Below, piece by piece: positions 8,031 to 16,197 of a DNA stretch of 20,708 nt. The first letter of the stretch is position 1. The number at the start of each line of letters is the position of its first letter. The translations under genes were made by a program, and so were the position numbers. The notes below the pieces were generated by a model, which worked only from the letters and a program-made list of their open reading frames with translations, was not told the DNA's origin and did not search any database. The stretch comes from Microbacterium sp. (GTDB lineage: Bacteria; Actinomycetota; Actinomycetes; Actinomycetales; Microbacteriaceae), in assembly GCF_003248605.1 (NCBI RefSeq), contig NZ_QFPF01000040.1, positions 1 to 20,708 on the forward strand, given 5' to 3'.

Positions 8031-8052
8031 TCGCGCGACGCGTCGCGAGCGT

Positions 8053-8256
8053 TCAGCGGCCGGAGGGCGGCAGCTTGTCGACGCCGTGCCGGAGAGGCTT
8101 TTCGGGCTCGGCCGCCGTTTCGGGGGAGGCCGCGCCCTCGTGAGTGGGCGCATCCGTACCCGGGTAGTGCGGCTGCTCGATCTCGTCCCCGCTATCGCGC
8201 TCCTCCTCCGGCGGAAGGTGGTCCTGCGGCTGCTTGATGTCATCTCGATCGTTCAT
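8053..8256 (-). CDS. small acidic hypothetical protein
   Basis: The 67-aa product is rich in Asp, Glu, Pro and Gln (NDRDDIKQPQDHLPPEEERD; then GDEIEQPHYPGTDAP). It has no hydrophobic segment and is almost certainly disordered. Such short acidic proteins are common in Microbacteriaceae, with no known role. The ATG at 8256 has AAACCT six nt upstream, a poor -10, and a run of Gs. It is convergent with the SRPBCC gene that ends at 8030. Confidence 0.6.
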   Translation of the reverse strand: MNDRDDIKQPQDHLPPEEERDSGDEIEQPHYPGTDAPTHEGAASPETAAEPEKPLRHGVDKLPPSGR

Positions 8257-8371
8257 GCCCCCAGGTTTCGCGTCTCGCCCGCCCCACGGAAGGGGGTTGC
8301 GGACCTCACGGGAGCATGATCTCGCGGCAACGCGGCGCCTCGCGCTCCCGCGCTCCTGCGCCGGTGTTCGG

Positions 8372-8420
8372 CTGTCGCGTTGTGCGGGTGTGGATGCTGC
8401 GGACCCGCACTTTGCGACAG
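8372..8420. repeat. 49-bp interrupted palindrome, copy 5
   Basis: A single copy without the tandem partner. Its inner arms GTGCGGGT and ACCCGCAC pair perfectly over 8 bp, where copies 1-3 have G-T wobbles. The outer arms CTGTCGC/GCGACAG are unchanged. It lies 72 bp downstream of the stop of the membrane-anchored protein at 8492. Confidence 0.9.
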
Positions 8421-8491
8421 GGGAACGGGTGGGGCGCGGTGCGGGACCCGCGGTGTGGGGTGACGCGCGGGGGTGACGGCGCGCGCCGGGG

Positions 8492-9478
8492 TCAGGCCGG
8501 AGGCCGGGGGCGGGTGATGCGTCCGGGGGCGGCGGGAGGCGCAGGATTCGTGCGGGGTGGTGGGGTCACGGGGCGAGGGACGGATGGGAGAGGAGCGCCG
8601 GACGACCCCGCATCCGAGGACCCATCCGGATCGGGCTCGGCATCCCTCGCCGTCGCCGTGAAACCGCTGCCCGGCCCGGACCCCTGACTCGCCGGTGTCG
8701 ACCCCTGGCCTGGCGCCGGCCTCTGCTCCGGCGCCGACCCCCGACCGGGCGGCGACCCCTGACCCGAGGTCAACTCCAGCGCGACCCGCTCCTCGAGCGC
8801 ATCGATCGCGCCGTCCGAGAGCAGGATGAGACCGTCGAGTTCCTCGCGCACGCGACGGTACGCCAGCTGTCGTTCCGCGGGCGTGGCCGCCTGATCGATC
8901 GCGACCGTGAGCAGCTGCTTGGCGGTGTCGAGGCGCTTGCGCTCGGACTCGGTGAAAGACGAGTCGCGGATGCGGCGCGCATCGCGCTCGGCGATCTCGA
9001 ACGCGGTCGCGAACTCGGTGACAGCATCCCGGTACTCCGCGAGGGCCTCCTTGCTCAGGCGCGCCTTGACCGACGCGGGACGCAGGCCGTCGGCCTTGCG
9101 CTTGGCGCGCAGGAACGCCGCCGTCAGCGGCTGGCGCCCGTCGCTCATGGCCGGAAAAGCGATGATCTTCGCCACGTCGAGCTCGTAGTCGAGCCAGCGG
9201 GCGGTGATGGCATCGTGCTCGTCGAACAGGCGCTGCAGTCGGGCGGCGGGAGTGTCGGCGCGGGCATCCGCGGCTCCGGGCACCTGTAAATCAGTCGACG
9301 GCAGGGAACCGGCGACGGCCGCCGCGCGCAGTTCACTCTTGGCACGCAGGATCTCGAGCCGCCGTTTGTGGCGCCGCCGCGCCCCGCGCTCCCAGGCGCT
9401 GCCGAGCCCGCCCATGACGCCCACGAGCGGGAAGACCAGCCACCAGTAGCTGCCGAGGAACGTGAAGAGAGGCTCCAC
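8492..9478 (-). CDS. membrane-anchored protein of unknown function (paralogue of the next gene)
   Basis: I do not recognise a named family. The 328-aa product has one N-terminal TM segment (about residues 3-24, LGSYWWLVFPLVGVMGG). A basic stretch and charged helices likely to form a coiled coil (about 30-55) follow. The core (about 80-170) contains DEHDAITARWLDYELDVAKI and IAFPAMSDGR. A Pro/Gly/Ser tail (about 240-328) looks disordered. The core matches the neighbour at 9515-10759, so the two are tandem duplicates. The GTG start at 9478 has TAGCAT 6 nt upstream, the same box and spacing as the paralogue. The promoter lies between the neighbour's stop and this start (36 bp), so the genes may be transcribed separately. 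Confidence 0.75.
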   Translation of the reverse strand: MEPLFTFLGSYWWLVFPLVGVMGGLGSAWERGARRRHKRRLEILRAKSELRAAAVAGSLPSTDLQVPGAADARADTPAARLQRLFDEHDAITARWLDYELDVAKIIAFPAMSDGRQPLTAAFLRAKRKADGLRPASVKARLSKEALAEYRDAVTEFATAFEIAERDARRIRDSSFTESERKRLDTAKQLLTVAIDQAATPAERQLAYRRVREELDGLILLSDGAIDALEERVALELTSGQGSPPGRGSAPEQRPAPGQGSTPASQGSGPGSGFTATARDAEPDPDGSSDAGSSGAPLPSVPRPVTPPPRTNPAPPAAPGRITRPRPPA

Positions 9479-9484
9479 CCCCTC

Positions 9485-9490
9485 ATGCTA
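9485..9490 (-). promoter_or_regulatory. candidate leaderless -10 box for the gene at 8492-9478
   Basis: TAGCAT followed by six bases and GTG. The paralogue has the identical hexamer at the identical distance, so the control region may have been copied with the gene. No good -35 is seen. Confidence 0.5.
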
Positions 9491-9514
9491 TCCGCGTGGT
9501 CGACCCGGGCGAGG

Positions 9515-10759
9515 TCAGTCCGAGGATCGCCGCGGGACCGGCCACACCCGCCGCGAGGGCGAGGGCGAGGGCGAGGGCGAGGGCGAGGGGATGGATGAGG
9601 ATGCGGGGGCCTCCCGCCGCGGCTCCGGCTCCGGCCGCGGATTTCGCTGGGGCGGCGGCTCCGATCGCCGCTCAGCGGCAGGAGGCTGGGGCCGCCGCTC
9701 AGCGGAGGAAGCCGCGGGTGCGGGCGGCGCCTCGGAACGCTGGGGCCGCCGCTCCGCCGGGGAATCCTCGGGCGCGTGCTCGGGCTCGGGCGCATGCGGG
9801 GGCTCGGGCGCGGCAGCGGTATCCGAAGCTCGGGTCCGCTCTGCCGGGTCGTGCGCGTCGTCGCGGCCCTGACCGCGGGTGGCGCGGAGCACAGCATCGA
9901 GCGTCCACGCGGGTGCTGCTGCCGCGGCGGCGCTCGCCGTGCTGCGGGCGCTCTGCACGAGGTCGTCCCACGCCCCGCGCAGCTGCGGCGGAATCGACGG
10001 CCGCGACCCCGTATCGCCCCCGTGCCCGCCACCCCCGAGCCCGCCACCGCCGAGGCCGCTCCGGCCACCAGGCCCGCCGGTGGCACCCGCCGCACGCCAC
10101 GCGTCGGCCTCGGCGGTCTGGAACGCCGCCTCGAGGTCGGTGACCGCGGCGCGATAGTGCGAGTACGCCTCGGGCGTCATGCTCGCCTTCGGCGAGGTTG
10201 GACGCAGCCACCGGGCTCGATCGAGCGCCGTCAGCAGCGCGGAGGTCGCGGGCACACGCGTGTCGGTCATCGTGGGGAAGGCGATCGCCTTCGCGGGATC
10301 CGTTTCGTACTCCATCCAGCGCGACACCACGGCGTCGTGGGCGGCGACGAGCCGAGCCGTCGGCAGATGCTCGTCGTCGCGGGGCATGCCGCGCAACGCG
10401 ATCCGCGCGGCACGCACCTGCACCCGGCGCCCCTGCAGCGCCGTCTGCGCCGACCTCATCTCGCGCTGAGCATCGCCGAGCGACCGGCGCGCAGCATCCA
10501 TCGCACCCGTGCCGGCGCGTCCGGCCTGGCGTTCGCTCTTGGCCGCCAGCATCGCGGCTCGCGCCGACGTCACCTGGGCGCGGGCGCCGTGGAGGCGGGC
10601 GCGCGCGACGTCGAGCTCATGTCGCGCCGCGGCGTACTCGATCGTGCGCTCGCGGTGTCGGCGTCCGTAGCGGATCGCCGCGAACGACGCCGCGCCCCCG
10701 CCGATCACGACGGGCCCGAGCCACCACAACTCCGCGGCGAACGCGAAGACAGGGTCCAT
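9515..10759 (-). CDS. membrane-anchored protein of unknown function with SP-repeat tail (paralogue)
   Basis: The 414-aa product has an N-terminal TM segment (AAELWWLGPVVIGGGAASFA). A long Ala/Arg/Gln helix region (about 35-125), likely coiled coil, follows. The shared core contains AAHDAVVSRWMEYETDPAKA and IAFPTMTD. Next come a Gly-rich patch (GGGGLGGGGHGG) and a long Pro/Glu/Ala/Arg tail with repeats of AERRPQ and an SPSPSPSPSP stretch. The core aligns with the gene at 8492-9478, but the coiled region is longer. The ATG at 10759 is chosen over the GTG at 10762 because TAGCAT ends exactly 6 nt before it. Role unknown. The layout (anchor, coil, globular core, disordered tail) suggests an envelope-associated scaffold, which is inference only. 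Confidence 0.75.
   Translation of the reverse strand: MDPVFAFAAELWWLGPVVIGGGAASFAAIRYGRRHRERTIEYAAARHELDVARARLHGARAQVTSARAAMLAAKSERQAGRAGTGAMDAARRSLGDAQREMRSAQTALQGRRVQVRAARIALRGMPRDDEHLPTARLVAAHDAVVSRWMEYETDPAKAIAFPTMTDTRVPATSALLTALDRARWLRPTSPKASMTPEAYSHYRAAVTDLEAAFQTAEADAWRAAGATGGPGGRSGLGGGGLGGGGHGGDTGSRPSIPPQLRGAWDDLVQSARSTASAAAAAAPAWTLDAVLRATRGQGRDDAHDPAERTRASDTAAAPEPPHAPEPEHAPEDSPAERRPQRSEAPPAPAASSAERRPQPPAAERRSEPPPQRNPRPEPEPRREAPASSSIPSPSPSPSPSPSRRVWPVPRRSSD
9555..9590. repeat. hexanucleotide tandem repeat (GAGGGC)x6 in coding tail
   Basis: Five perfect GAGGGC units and a sixth GAGGGG. On the coding (minus) strand they encode alternating Ser-Pro. The + strand reads GGGCGA in series, a classical four-tract G-quadruplex pattern with 3-nt loops. 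Copy-number change would lengthen or shorten the tail in steps of two residues without a frameshift. Confidence 0.9.
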
Positions 10760-10765
10760 CACCTC

Positions 10766-10788
10766 ATGCTAATCGCGTGTCGCGAGGG
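10766..10788 (-). promoter_or_regulatory. promoter of the paralogue gene at 9515-10759, leaderless
   Basis: On the minus strand a CTGACA is followed by 17 nt, then TAGCAT (10766-10771), then six bases, then the ATG at 10759. The -35 differs from TTGACA at one base. The expected transcription start falls on the start codon. Confidence 0.55.
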
Positions 10789-10843
10789 TGTCAGCGGTCC
10801 CGCGGGATGGCACCCGGCGTCCGGACATCGCCCTCGGCGCGTG

Positions 10844-10978
10844 TCAGCCAAAGAGCAGCGCGAGCACCGTTGCGCCGCCACCGCCGATGATCAGCGCCGC
10901 GATCACGATCCACGCGGTCACCCGCATCCGCTTCTGCCGCTTGTCGGCGAAGCCGCGGTACTCGTCGTCGTCGCTCAT
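10844..10978 (-). CDS. small single-TM membrane protein
   Basis: The 44-aa protein has an acidic N-terminus (MSDDDEYRGF), a basic patch (DKRQKRMR) and one TM helix (VTAWIVIAALIIGGGGATVL). Charge placement suggests N-in, C-out. The start at 10978 is 8 bp after the purL stop, and GAGGA lies five bases before the ATG, so it is translated from the purL transcript. Too short for a confident family call. Small proteins like this are often found next to purL in Actinobacteria, but I cannot name a role. Confidence 0.7.
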   Translation of the reverse strand: MSDDDEYRGFADKRQKRMRVTAWIVIAALIIGGGGATVLALLFG

Positions 10979-10986
10979 GCTCGTCC

Positions 10987-13362
10987 TCACGCCACCGGGG
11001 GCGCCGCGGGCGCCTCGAATTCGCCGATCGTCGGCCCGAACGCGGCCGGGAGCGTGTCGCGCCACAGGGTGCCGAGCTCCGACAGCGGAACCGTGAACAG
11101 GTCCTGGATCTCGAGCTCCGCCTCGCCCGCGGGCGACACGTCCGTGACCCCGATGCGCAGCACCGGGTAGCCGCGGCCCTCGCACAGCCCGCGGAATTTC
11201 ACGTCGTCTTCGCGCGGGACGGTGACGAGCACGCGGCCCGTGCTCTCGGAGAAGAGCGCGGATGCGGCATCCACTCCATCGCGTTCCATGAGCTCGCGCA
11301 GCCAGACGCGCGCGCCGACCCCGAAGCGCAGCACACCCTCGGCGAGGGCCTGTGCCAGCCCGCCACCCGAGAGATCGTGGGCGCTCGAGACCAGAGACTG
11401 CTGGGATGCTGCGTGCAGCAGCTCCGCGAGCTGCTTCTCTGCGGCGAGGTCGACCTTCGGCGGCAGTCCGCCGAGGTGCCCGTGCACGACGTGCGCCCAC
11501 TCCGACCCGCTCAGCTCGTTGGCGGTGACACCCAGCAGGTAGATGTTCTCGCCGGCATCCTGCCACCCGCTCGGGATGCGCCGGGCGACGTCGTCGATGA
11601 TGCCCAGAACGCCCACGACCGGCGTCGGGTAGATCGGCTGGTCGCCGGTCTGGTTGTAGAAGCTGACGTTTCCGCCGGTGACGGGGATGCCGAGCTCGCG
11701 GCAGGCATCCGCCAGGCCCTCGACGGCCCGGCTGAACTGCCACATGACCTCGGGATTCTCGGGGCTTCCGAAGTTCAGGCAGTCGGTGACGGCGGTGGGG
11801 ACCGCACCCGAGACGGCGACGTTGCGATACGCCTCGGCGATCGCGTGCTGCGCGCCCGCGTACGGGTCGAGCTGGCAGAGCCGGCCCTCGCAGTCGGTCG
11901 CGATCGAGAAGCCGAGACCCGACTCCTCGTCGACCCGGATCATGCCGGCGTCGTCGGGGAACGACAGGGCGGTGTTGCCCATGACGTAGTAGTCGTACTG
12001 GTTGGTCACCCAGGAGGTGTCGGCGAGGTTGGGGCTCGAGAGCAGCTGGGCGAACTGCTCGCGCAGCGTCGCGGGATCGCTCGAGCGCGGAAGGGCGCTC
12101 GCCGAGTCGCCCTGCAGCGCGTCGAGCCAGCTCGGGTAGGCGACCGGTCGTTCGTAGACGGGCCCGTCGATCGCGACGGTGGCGGGGTCGACGTCGACGA
12201 TCTTCTCGCCGTGCCAGTGGATGAGCAGGCGCCCATCGCCCGTGACCTCGCCGAGCACGCTCGTCTCGACATCCCACTTGCCGGTCACGGCGAGGAAGGC
12301 GTCGAGCTTCTCGGGCGCGACGATCGCCATCATGCGCTCCTGGCTCTCGCTCATCAGGATCTCTTCGGGCGTGAGCGTGGGGTCGCGCAGCAGCACGTTC
12401 TCGAGATCGACCCGCATGCCCGACCCGCCGTTGGCGGCCAGCTCGCTCGTCGCGCACGAGATGCCCGCGGCACCGAGGTCTTGGATCGCTTCGACGAGCT
12501 CGCCCTGGTACAGCTCGAGGCAGCACTCGATGAGCACCTTCTCGGCGAACGGGTCGCCGACCTGCACGGCGGGGCGCTTGGTGGGCCCGCCGTCGGCGAA
12601 GGTGTCGGAGGCGAGGATCGACGCTCCGCCGATGCCGTCGCCGCCGGTGCGCGCCCCGAACAGCACGACCTTGTTGCCGGCGCCCGAGGCGTTGGCGAGC
12701 TTGATGTCTTCGTGGCGCATGACGCCGACGGCCAGCGCGTTGACGAGCGGGTTGCCCTGGTACACCGAGTCGAAGACCGTCTCGCCGCCGATGTTGGGCA
12801 GGCCCAGGCAGTTTCCGTAGAACGAGATGCCGCTGACGACGCCGTGCACGACGCGTGCCGTGTCGGGGTGGTCGATGGCGCCGAAGCGCAGCTGGTCCAT
12901 GACGGCGACGGGACGCGCGCCCATCGAGATGATGTCGCGCACGATGCCGCCGACGCCGGTCGCGGCGCCCTGGAACGGCTCGATGTAGCTGGGGTGGTTG
13001 TGGCTCTCGACCTTGAAGGTCACCGCCCAGCCCTCGCCGACATCGACGACGCCGGCGTTCTGTCCCATGCCGACCATCAGACGCTCACGCATCTTGTCGG
13101 TCATGCGCCGGCCGAACTCGCGCAGGTAGATCTTGCTCGACTTGTACGAGCAGTGCTCCGACCACATCACGGAGTACATGGCCAGCTCGGAGCTGGTGGG
13201 GCGTCGGCCGAGCAGCTCGCGGATGCGGTCGTACTCGTCGGGCTTGAGGCCGAGGGCGGCGTAGGGCTGCTCGCGCTCGGGGGTGGCCTCGGCGTTGTCG
13301 ACGGTGTCGGTGGCGGGCCGGGGGGAGACGGCGGCGCGGCCGTCGGAAGTGGGGATGGTCAC
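10987..13362 (-). CDS. purL: phosphoribosylformylglycinamidine synthase II (FGAM synthase, PurL)
   Basis: Fourth step of purine synthesis: converts FGAR to FGAM using ATP and ammonia delivered by PurQ with PurS. The 791-aa size fits the small PurL type, which needs separate purS and purQ (not in the window). Key phrase [12 protein letters not shown] starts at residue 66, with the conserved His at about 70. Other family phrases are [51 protein letters not shown] and [18 protein letters not shown] chose the GTG at 13362 because GGAG lies 9 nt upstream. A GTG at 13383 would add 7 residues but has no ribosome site. A minus-strand TAGACT at 13402-13407 is a possible -10. The 44-aa gene follows 8 bp downstream. 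Confidence 0.93.
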   Translation of the reverse strand: MTIPTSDGRAAVSPRPATDTVDNAEATPEREQPYAALGLKPDEYDRIRELLGRRPTSSELAMYSVMWSEHCSYKSSKIYLREFGRRMTDKMRERLMVGMGQNAGVVDVGEGWAVTFKVESHNHPSYIEPFQGAATGVGGIVRDIISMGARPVAVMDQLRFGAIDHPDTARVVHGVVSGISFYGNCLGLPNIGGETVFDSVYQGNPLVNALAVGVMRHEDIKLANASGAGNKVVLFGARTGGDGIGGASILASDTFADGGPTKRPAVQVGDPFAEKVLIECCLELYQGELVEAIQDLGAAGISCATSELAANGGSGMRVDLENVLLRDPTLTPEEILMSESQERMMAIVAPEKLDAFLAVTGKWDVETSVLGEVTGDGRLLIHWHGEKIVDVDPATVAIDGPVYERPVAYPSWLDALQGDSASALPRSSDPATLREQFAQLLSSPNLADTSWVTNQYDYYVMGNTALSFPDDAGMIRVDEESGLGFSIATDCEGRLCQLDPYAGAQHAIAEAYRNVAVSGAVPTAVTDCLNFGSPENPEVMWQFSRAVEGLADACRELGIPVTGGNVSFYNQTGDQPIYPTPVVGVLGIIDDVARRIPSGWQDAGENIYLLGVTANELSGSEWAHVVHGHLGGLPPKVDLAAEKQLAELLHAASQQSLVSSAHDLSGGGLAQALAEGVLRFGVGARVWLRELMERDGVDAASALFSESTGRVLVTVPREDDVKFRGLCEGRGYPVLRIGVTDVSPAGEAELEIQDLFTVPLSELGTLWRDTLPAAFGPTIGEFEAPAAPPVA

Positions 13363-13521
13363 GCGGCTGGGCTCCAAGATCACGGGATGCCGGACCGCAT
13401 CAGTCTAGCCGGGGCGCGCCGGCTCCCTCGAGGTGCTGGGGCGCCGCGTCGTCCGGGGTCGCCAGGTCGCGCGCCCGAGCCTGTTCGCGGGGCGCCGGCC
13501 GGTGCGGGTTCAGCGCGACGT

Positions 13522-13586
13522 GAGGACTTCTGCGCGGCGCGAGGATTCTGCGTGCCGCAGCATCCTCGTCTCGAGCGGAAGTCCTC
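13522..13586. repeat. 65-bp nested palindrome
   Basis: Outer arms GAGGACTTC (13522-13530) and GAAGTCCTC (13578-13586) enclose an inner hairpin. The inner hairpin has arms CGAGGA..CTGCG and CGCAG..TCCTCG around a TGC loop. Its outer-plus-inner layout resembles the 49-bp repeats but the sequence differs. It could be a second family of intergenic repeats. Confidence 0.75.
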
Positions 13587-13673
13587 GTGTGGGTGCACGC
13601 GCAAGCGCCAGGTGAGCGCGGAAGTGCCGGCGCCGGCGCCGGCAGCAGCAGCGGGCGGTGTCGGTATCGCAGT

Positions 13674-13696
13674 CTCGTGACACTGGGTGTCACGAG
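13674..13696. promoter_or_regulatory. perfect 10-bp inverted repeat, operator or transposon-end site
   Basis: Arms CTCGTGACAC and GTGTCACGAG are perfect complements around TGG. The palindrome lies 171 bp before the membrane protein/kinase/regulator operon. A related site, TCGTGACACT..TGTCAT, occurs at 17308-17326. This may be a regulator operator or a transposase-binding site of a decayed element. Confidence 0.55.
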
Positions 13697-13867
13697 TGGA
13701 GGGCGATCGCCAGCGTCGACGGCCGGTCTTGTCGTGACACATTCCGGTCTTGAGCGATCCCGCGACCGCGTCGGGATTGAACTCGGGTACGCCTTCACGA
13801 TGATCAGGTGCTGACTCGGGACTCCCGCCCCTATCCGCCCGGGAACGCTCCTTGCGAGCATGAGCGC

Positions 13868-14512
13868 ATGACACCTTCTCGTATCCTTCTTCTCGCGGCG
13901 GGCATCGCTGCTCCGATCCTGTTCGTGGCCGGCCAAGCGCTTCTGCCGAATCTCGGCCGGGACCCGGATGAGGCGTTCCCTTTGATGCTGCAGTATCGCG
14001 ACCAGTTGATCGTTTCGCGCCTGCTGACGACCGCGGGCGCCTACCTCCTCCTGCCGACGTTGTGGTTGATCGCGCGGCTCGGCGGCAAGACGACGTGGGT
14101 AGGGGCCGCGATCGCCGCCGTGGGCACCTTCTTCAACGCCGTCAGCCAGGGCGTCAACGGGTACGCGGCGTGGGCGGTTACCGCACCGGGCCTCGACCAC
14201 ACCGAGTCGATGCAGTCGCTGCTGCACCTCGATCAGGGCGCGGTCGCCCTGCCGGTGTCGTACTGGTCGATTCCCGTTTTCGCTCTCGGCCTCGTCGTTC
14301 TGGCGATCGGCCTGCTGATCGCGAAGACGTCGCCGCGATGGATGCCATCACTGCTGATCGTGGGCGTCGTCGCGGCGTTCCTCACCGCGGGTCTCGGTCC
14401 GATCGTCGCGCTCACGCAGGCGCCTCTCGCAGCCGCGTTGATCGCTCTTGTGCTGCGGAGCGCCTCGACACTTGCGGTGCCGTCGCTTCCGGTTCACGCT
14501 GAGAGGACATGA
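13868..14512 (+). CDS. polytopic membrane protein (DUF4386-like), partner of the two-component system
   Basis: The 214-aa protein has about six hydrophobic segments (for example RILLLAAGIAAPILFVAGQA, then LTTAGAYLLLPTLWLIARLG, then VFALGLVVLAIGLLIA). It loosely resembles DUF4386 membrane proteins. The exact family is uncertain. The ATG at 13868 is the natural beginning of the first TM segment. GAGCAT lies 6 nt upstream, a weak form of the leaderless box. Its stop overlaps the kinase start by 4 bp (ATGA), so translation is coupled. The partnership suggests a sensory or effector membrane component of the two-component system, which is inference. Confidence 0.75.
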   Translation: MTPSRILLLAAGIAAPILFVAGQALLPNLGRDPDEAFPLMLQYRDQLIVSRLLTTAGAYLLLPTLWLIARLGGKTTWVGAAIAAVGTFFNAVSQGVNGYAAWAVTAPGLDHTESMQSLLHLDQGAVALPVSYWSIPVFALGLVVLAIGLLIAKTSPRWMPSLLIVGVVAAFLTAGLGPIVALTQAPLAAALIALVLRSASTLAVPSLPVHAERT

Positions 14513-16197
14513 CCGAGCCGCTCCGTCACCCTCGCCTCCTGCTGTCTGGCGCGGCCGGGTGCGCACTTCTCGCATCGTCGGCGGTGAGCGTGATGGTCGC
14601 GGTCGGTCCCGAGCGAGCCCTGATCTCGCACCTGGTGGAGGGCACCGTGGTCGCCCTCGCGTGGGTCGCCCTCGTGGTCGTGTGTGTCTTCCGGCAGCGA
14701 CGCGCGGGTGTCCCGCTCGGGATGGCCGCGGCCTGGAGTGTGTCGGCGGCATCCGGCGGTTGGGCGCTCTTGGGATGGCCCTTCGCGATCGCGGGGGCAT
14801 GGGTCAGCGTGACGACGTGGGCGATCGGCGTCGGAGTGTCGTACACGCTCGGCGTCCTCGAGGCAGCCAGATGGAGCACACCCCGCGTGCTCTCCGTGCT
14901 CGCAACGGCCAGCGCGCTCACCATGGCGTTCGCCTTCGCCACGCTCCCCACGATCACCGTCGAGCAGGGTGATGCCCGGCCGAACCCGTTGGCGCTGCCG
15001 CTGTCGCCCAGCCTCTCGGCGATAGGAATCGCGGCGACGGCGGCCGTCTCCTTCGCTGCCATCGCGACGCTGGTGCTCGGCGCGACGAGCCCCGCTCGTC
15101 GGCGATCGACGTGGCCCGTGGTGACTGCCGCGATCCTCGGCCTCGCCGGGATCGCCGCCGGTGCGGTGGCGAATCAGTGGGCGCCGCTCGTTCAGTCGCT
15201 TACCGTACCTCTGCTCCCGTTGGCGATCGCGGTGACCGTGTGGGGATCCATGAGCCCCGGCATCCGTACCGCGAATGCGAAGCTGGACGGCGCCGCCGAT
15301 CCCGCGAGTGCGCTCACTGCCACGTTGACCGAGATCCGGCATGACCTGGGGCTCGCCGGCCTCGCCATAGAGATCGCGGACGACGTCGTCGTCCGTGTCG
15401 GAGAAACGGGCGAGCACCGGATCCCGCTCGTCCACCTGGGCCGCATCGAGGGTCACCTGATTGCTCCGCCGCTGGACGAGGACGCCGCGATCGAGGTGAA
15501 AAGAGTCGGCCCCTCCATCGCCGCGGTTCTCGCGTCGGCGCGCCTCATCGAGGAGGTGCGGCGATCCCGCGCTGAGCTGGCCGTAGCCCGGGAAGAAGAA
15601 AGACGGCGTGTCCGGCGCGACCTGCACGACGAAGTCGGGCCGCTGCTCTCCGCCGTCGTCGTGCAATCGGACGTCGCCAGTTTGGCGCTCGAGCGTGATC
15701 CCGAGCGTTCGCGGAGATCGATCGCGGGCGTGCGCGCGGCCGCCGGGGGCGCCGTCGTCGCGTTGCGCCGCATCGTACGAGATCTGCATCCGGTCGCCGT
15801 CGACGCCCTCGGACTCGTCGGGGCGCTCGAAGAGCTCGCCGCCCGTCTGTCGGGCACCACGTCGGTCCGTGTGAGCGTCACGCCGTTGCCGCCACTCCCC
15901 GCCGCGGTGGAAGTGGCGCTCTACCGCATCGCGGCAGAGGCGACGGGCAATGCGGTGCGCCATGCAGCCCCGGCGACGGTGCACATCGATCTCTCGGTGA
16001 AGCGCGCTGTGATCACCTTGACGGTGTCCGACGACGGCACGGGATTCGAGCCGGACCGGGTGACTCCCGGGGTCGGGCTGGAGTCGGTGCGGCAGCGCGC
16101 GGCGGAGCTGAACGGCACGCTGTCGATACACAGCGACGGCGCTGGCACCGACGTCCGGGCGGACATCCCGCTCGAGAGCGGAGGCGATGCCGCGTGA
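14509..16197 (+). CDS. sensor histidine kinase, NarX/DesK-like (HisKA_3) with multi-TM input domain
   Basis: The 562-aa kinase begins with a membrane region of roughly eight TM segments (about residues 10-250). A weakly conserved linker and a coiled helix (AELAVAREEERRRVRRDLHD) follow. The phospho-accepting residue is H373 in RRDLHDEVG, typical of HisKA_3. The ATPase domain has the N-box asparagine N481 (EATGNAVRHA), DDGTGF at 508-513 and GVGLESVRQRA near 525. The signal is unknown. It overlaps the upstream membrane gene by ATGA. Its last codons overlap the regulator's GTG start (GTGA). All three should come from one mRNA. Confidence 0.93.
   Translation: MTEPLRHPRLLLSGAAGCALLASSAVSVMVAVGPERALISHLVEGTVVALAWVALVVVCVFRQRRAGVPLGMAAAWSVSAASGGWALLGWPFAIAGAWVSVTTWAIGVGVSYTLGVLEAARWSTPRVLSVLATASALTMAFAFATLPTITVEQGDARPNPLALPLSPSLSAIGIAATAAVSFAAIATLVLGATSPARRRSTWPVVTAAILGLAGIAAGAVANQWAPLVQSLTVPLLPLAIAVTVWGSMSPGIRTANAKLDGAADPASALTATLTEIRHDLGLAGLAIEIADDVVVRVGETGEHRIPLVHLGRIEGHLIAPPLDEDAAIEVKRVGPSIAAVLASARLIEEVRRSRAELAVAREEERRRVRRDLHDEVGPLLSAVVVQSDVASLALERDPERSRRSIAGVRAAAGGAVVALRRIVRDLHPVAVDALGLVGALEELAARLSGTTSVRVSVTPLPPLPAAVEVALYRIAAEATGNAVRHAAPATVHIDLSVKRAVITLTVSDDGTGFEPDRVTPGVGLESVRQRAAELNGTLSIHSDGAGTDVRADIPLESGGDAA

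Larger units (their letters stand above)
13363..13867. other. 505-bp gene-free region rich in palindromes
   Basis: No frame here looks coding. From left to right it holds a possible purL -10, a 65-bp nested palindrome (13522-13586), a GCCGGC/CAG-rich stretch (about 13627-13655), a perfect 10-bp-arm palindrome (13674-13696), a CCGGTCTTG direct repeat (13723-13731 and 13744-13752) with a GTGACAC site between its copies, and the start region of the operon beginning at 13868. Confidence 0.7.

Noticed and set aside
13627..13655. GCCGGC and CAG repeats as a functional element
   Set aside because: Short, simple-sequence and expected at this GC content; no coding or pairing context.
11377..13680. 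Long + strand open frame opposite purL
   Set aside because: It is the high-GC antisense shadow of purL. Composition is Val/Asp/Arg/Leu rich with no family resemblance, while purL is unmistakable.
14494..16131. 545-codon - strand frame opposite the histidine kinase
   Set aside because: Arg/Gly/His/Asp-rich shadow without motifs; the kinase motifs fix the coding strand.
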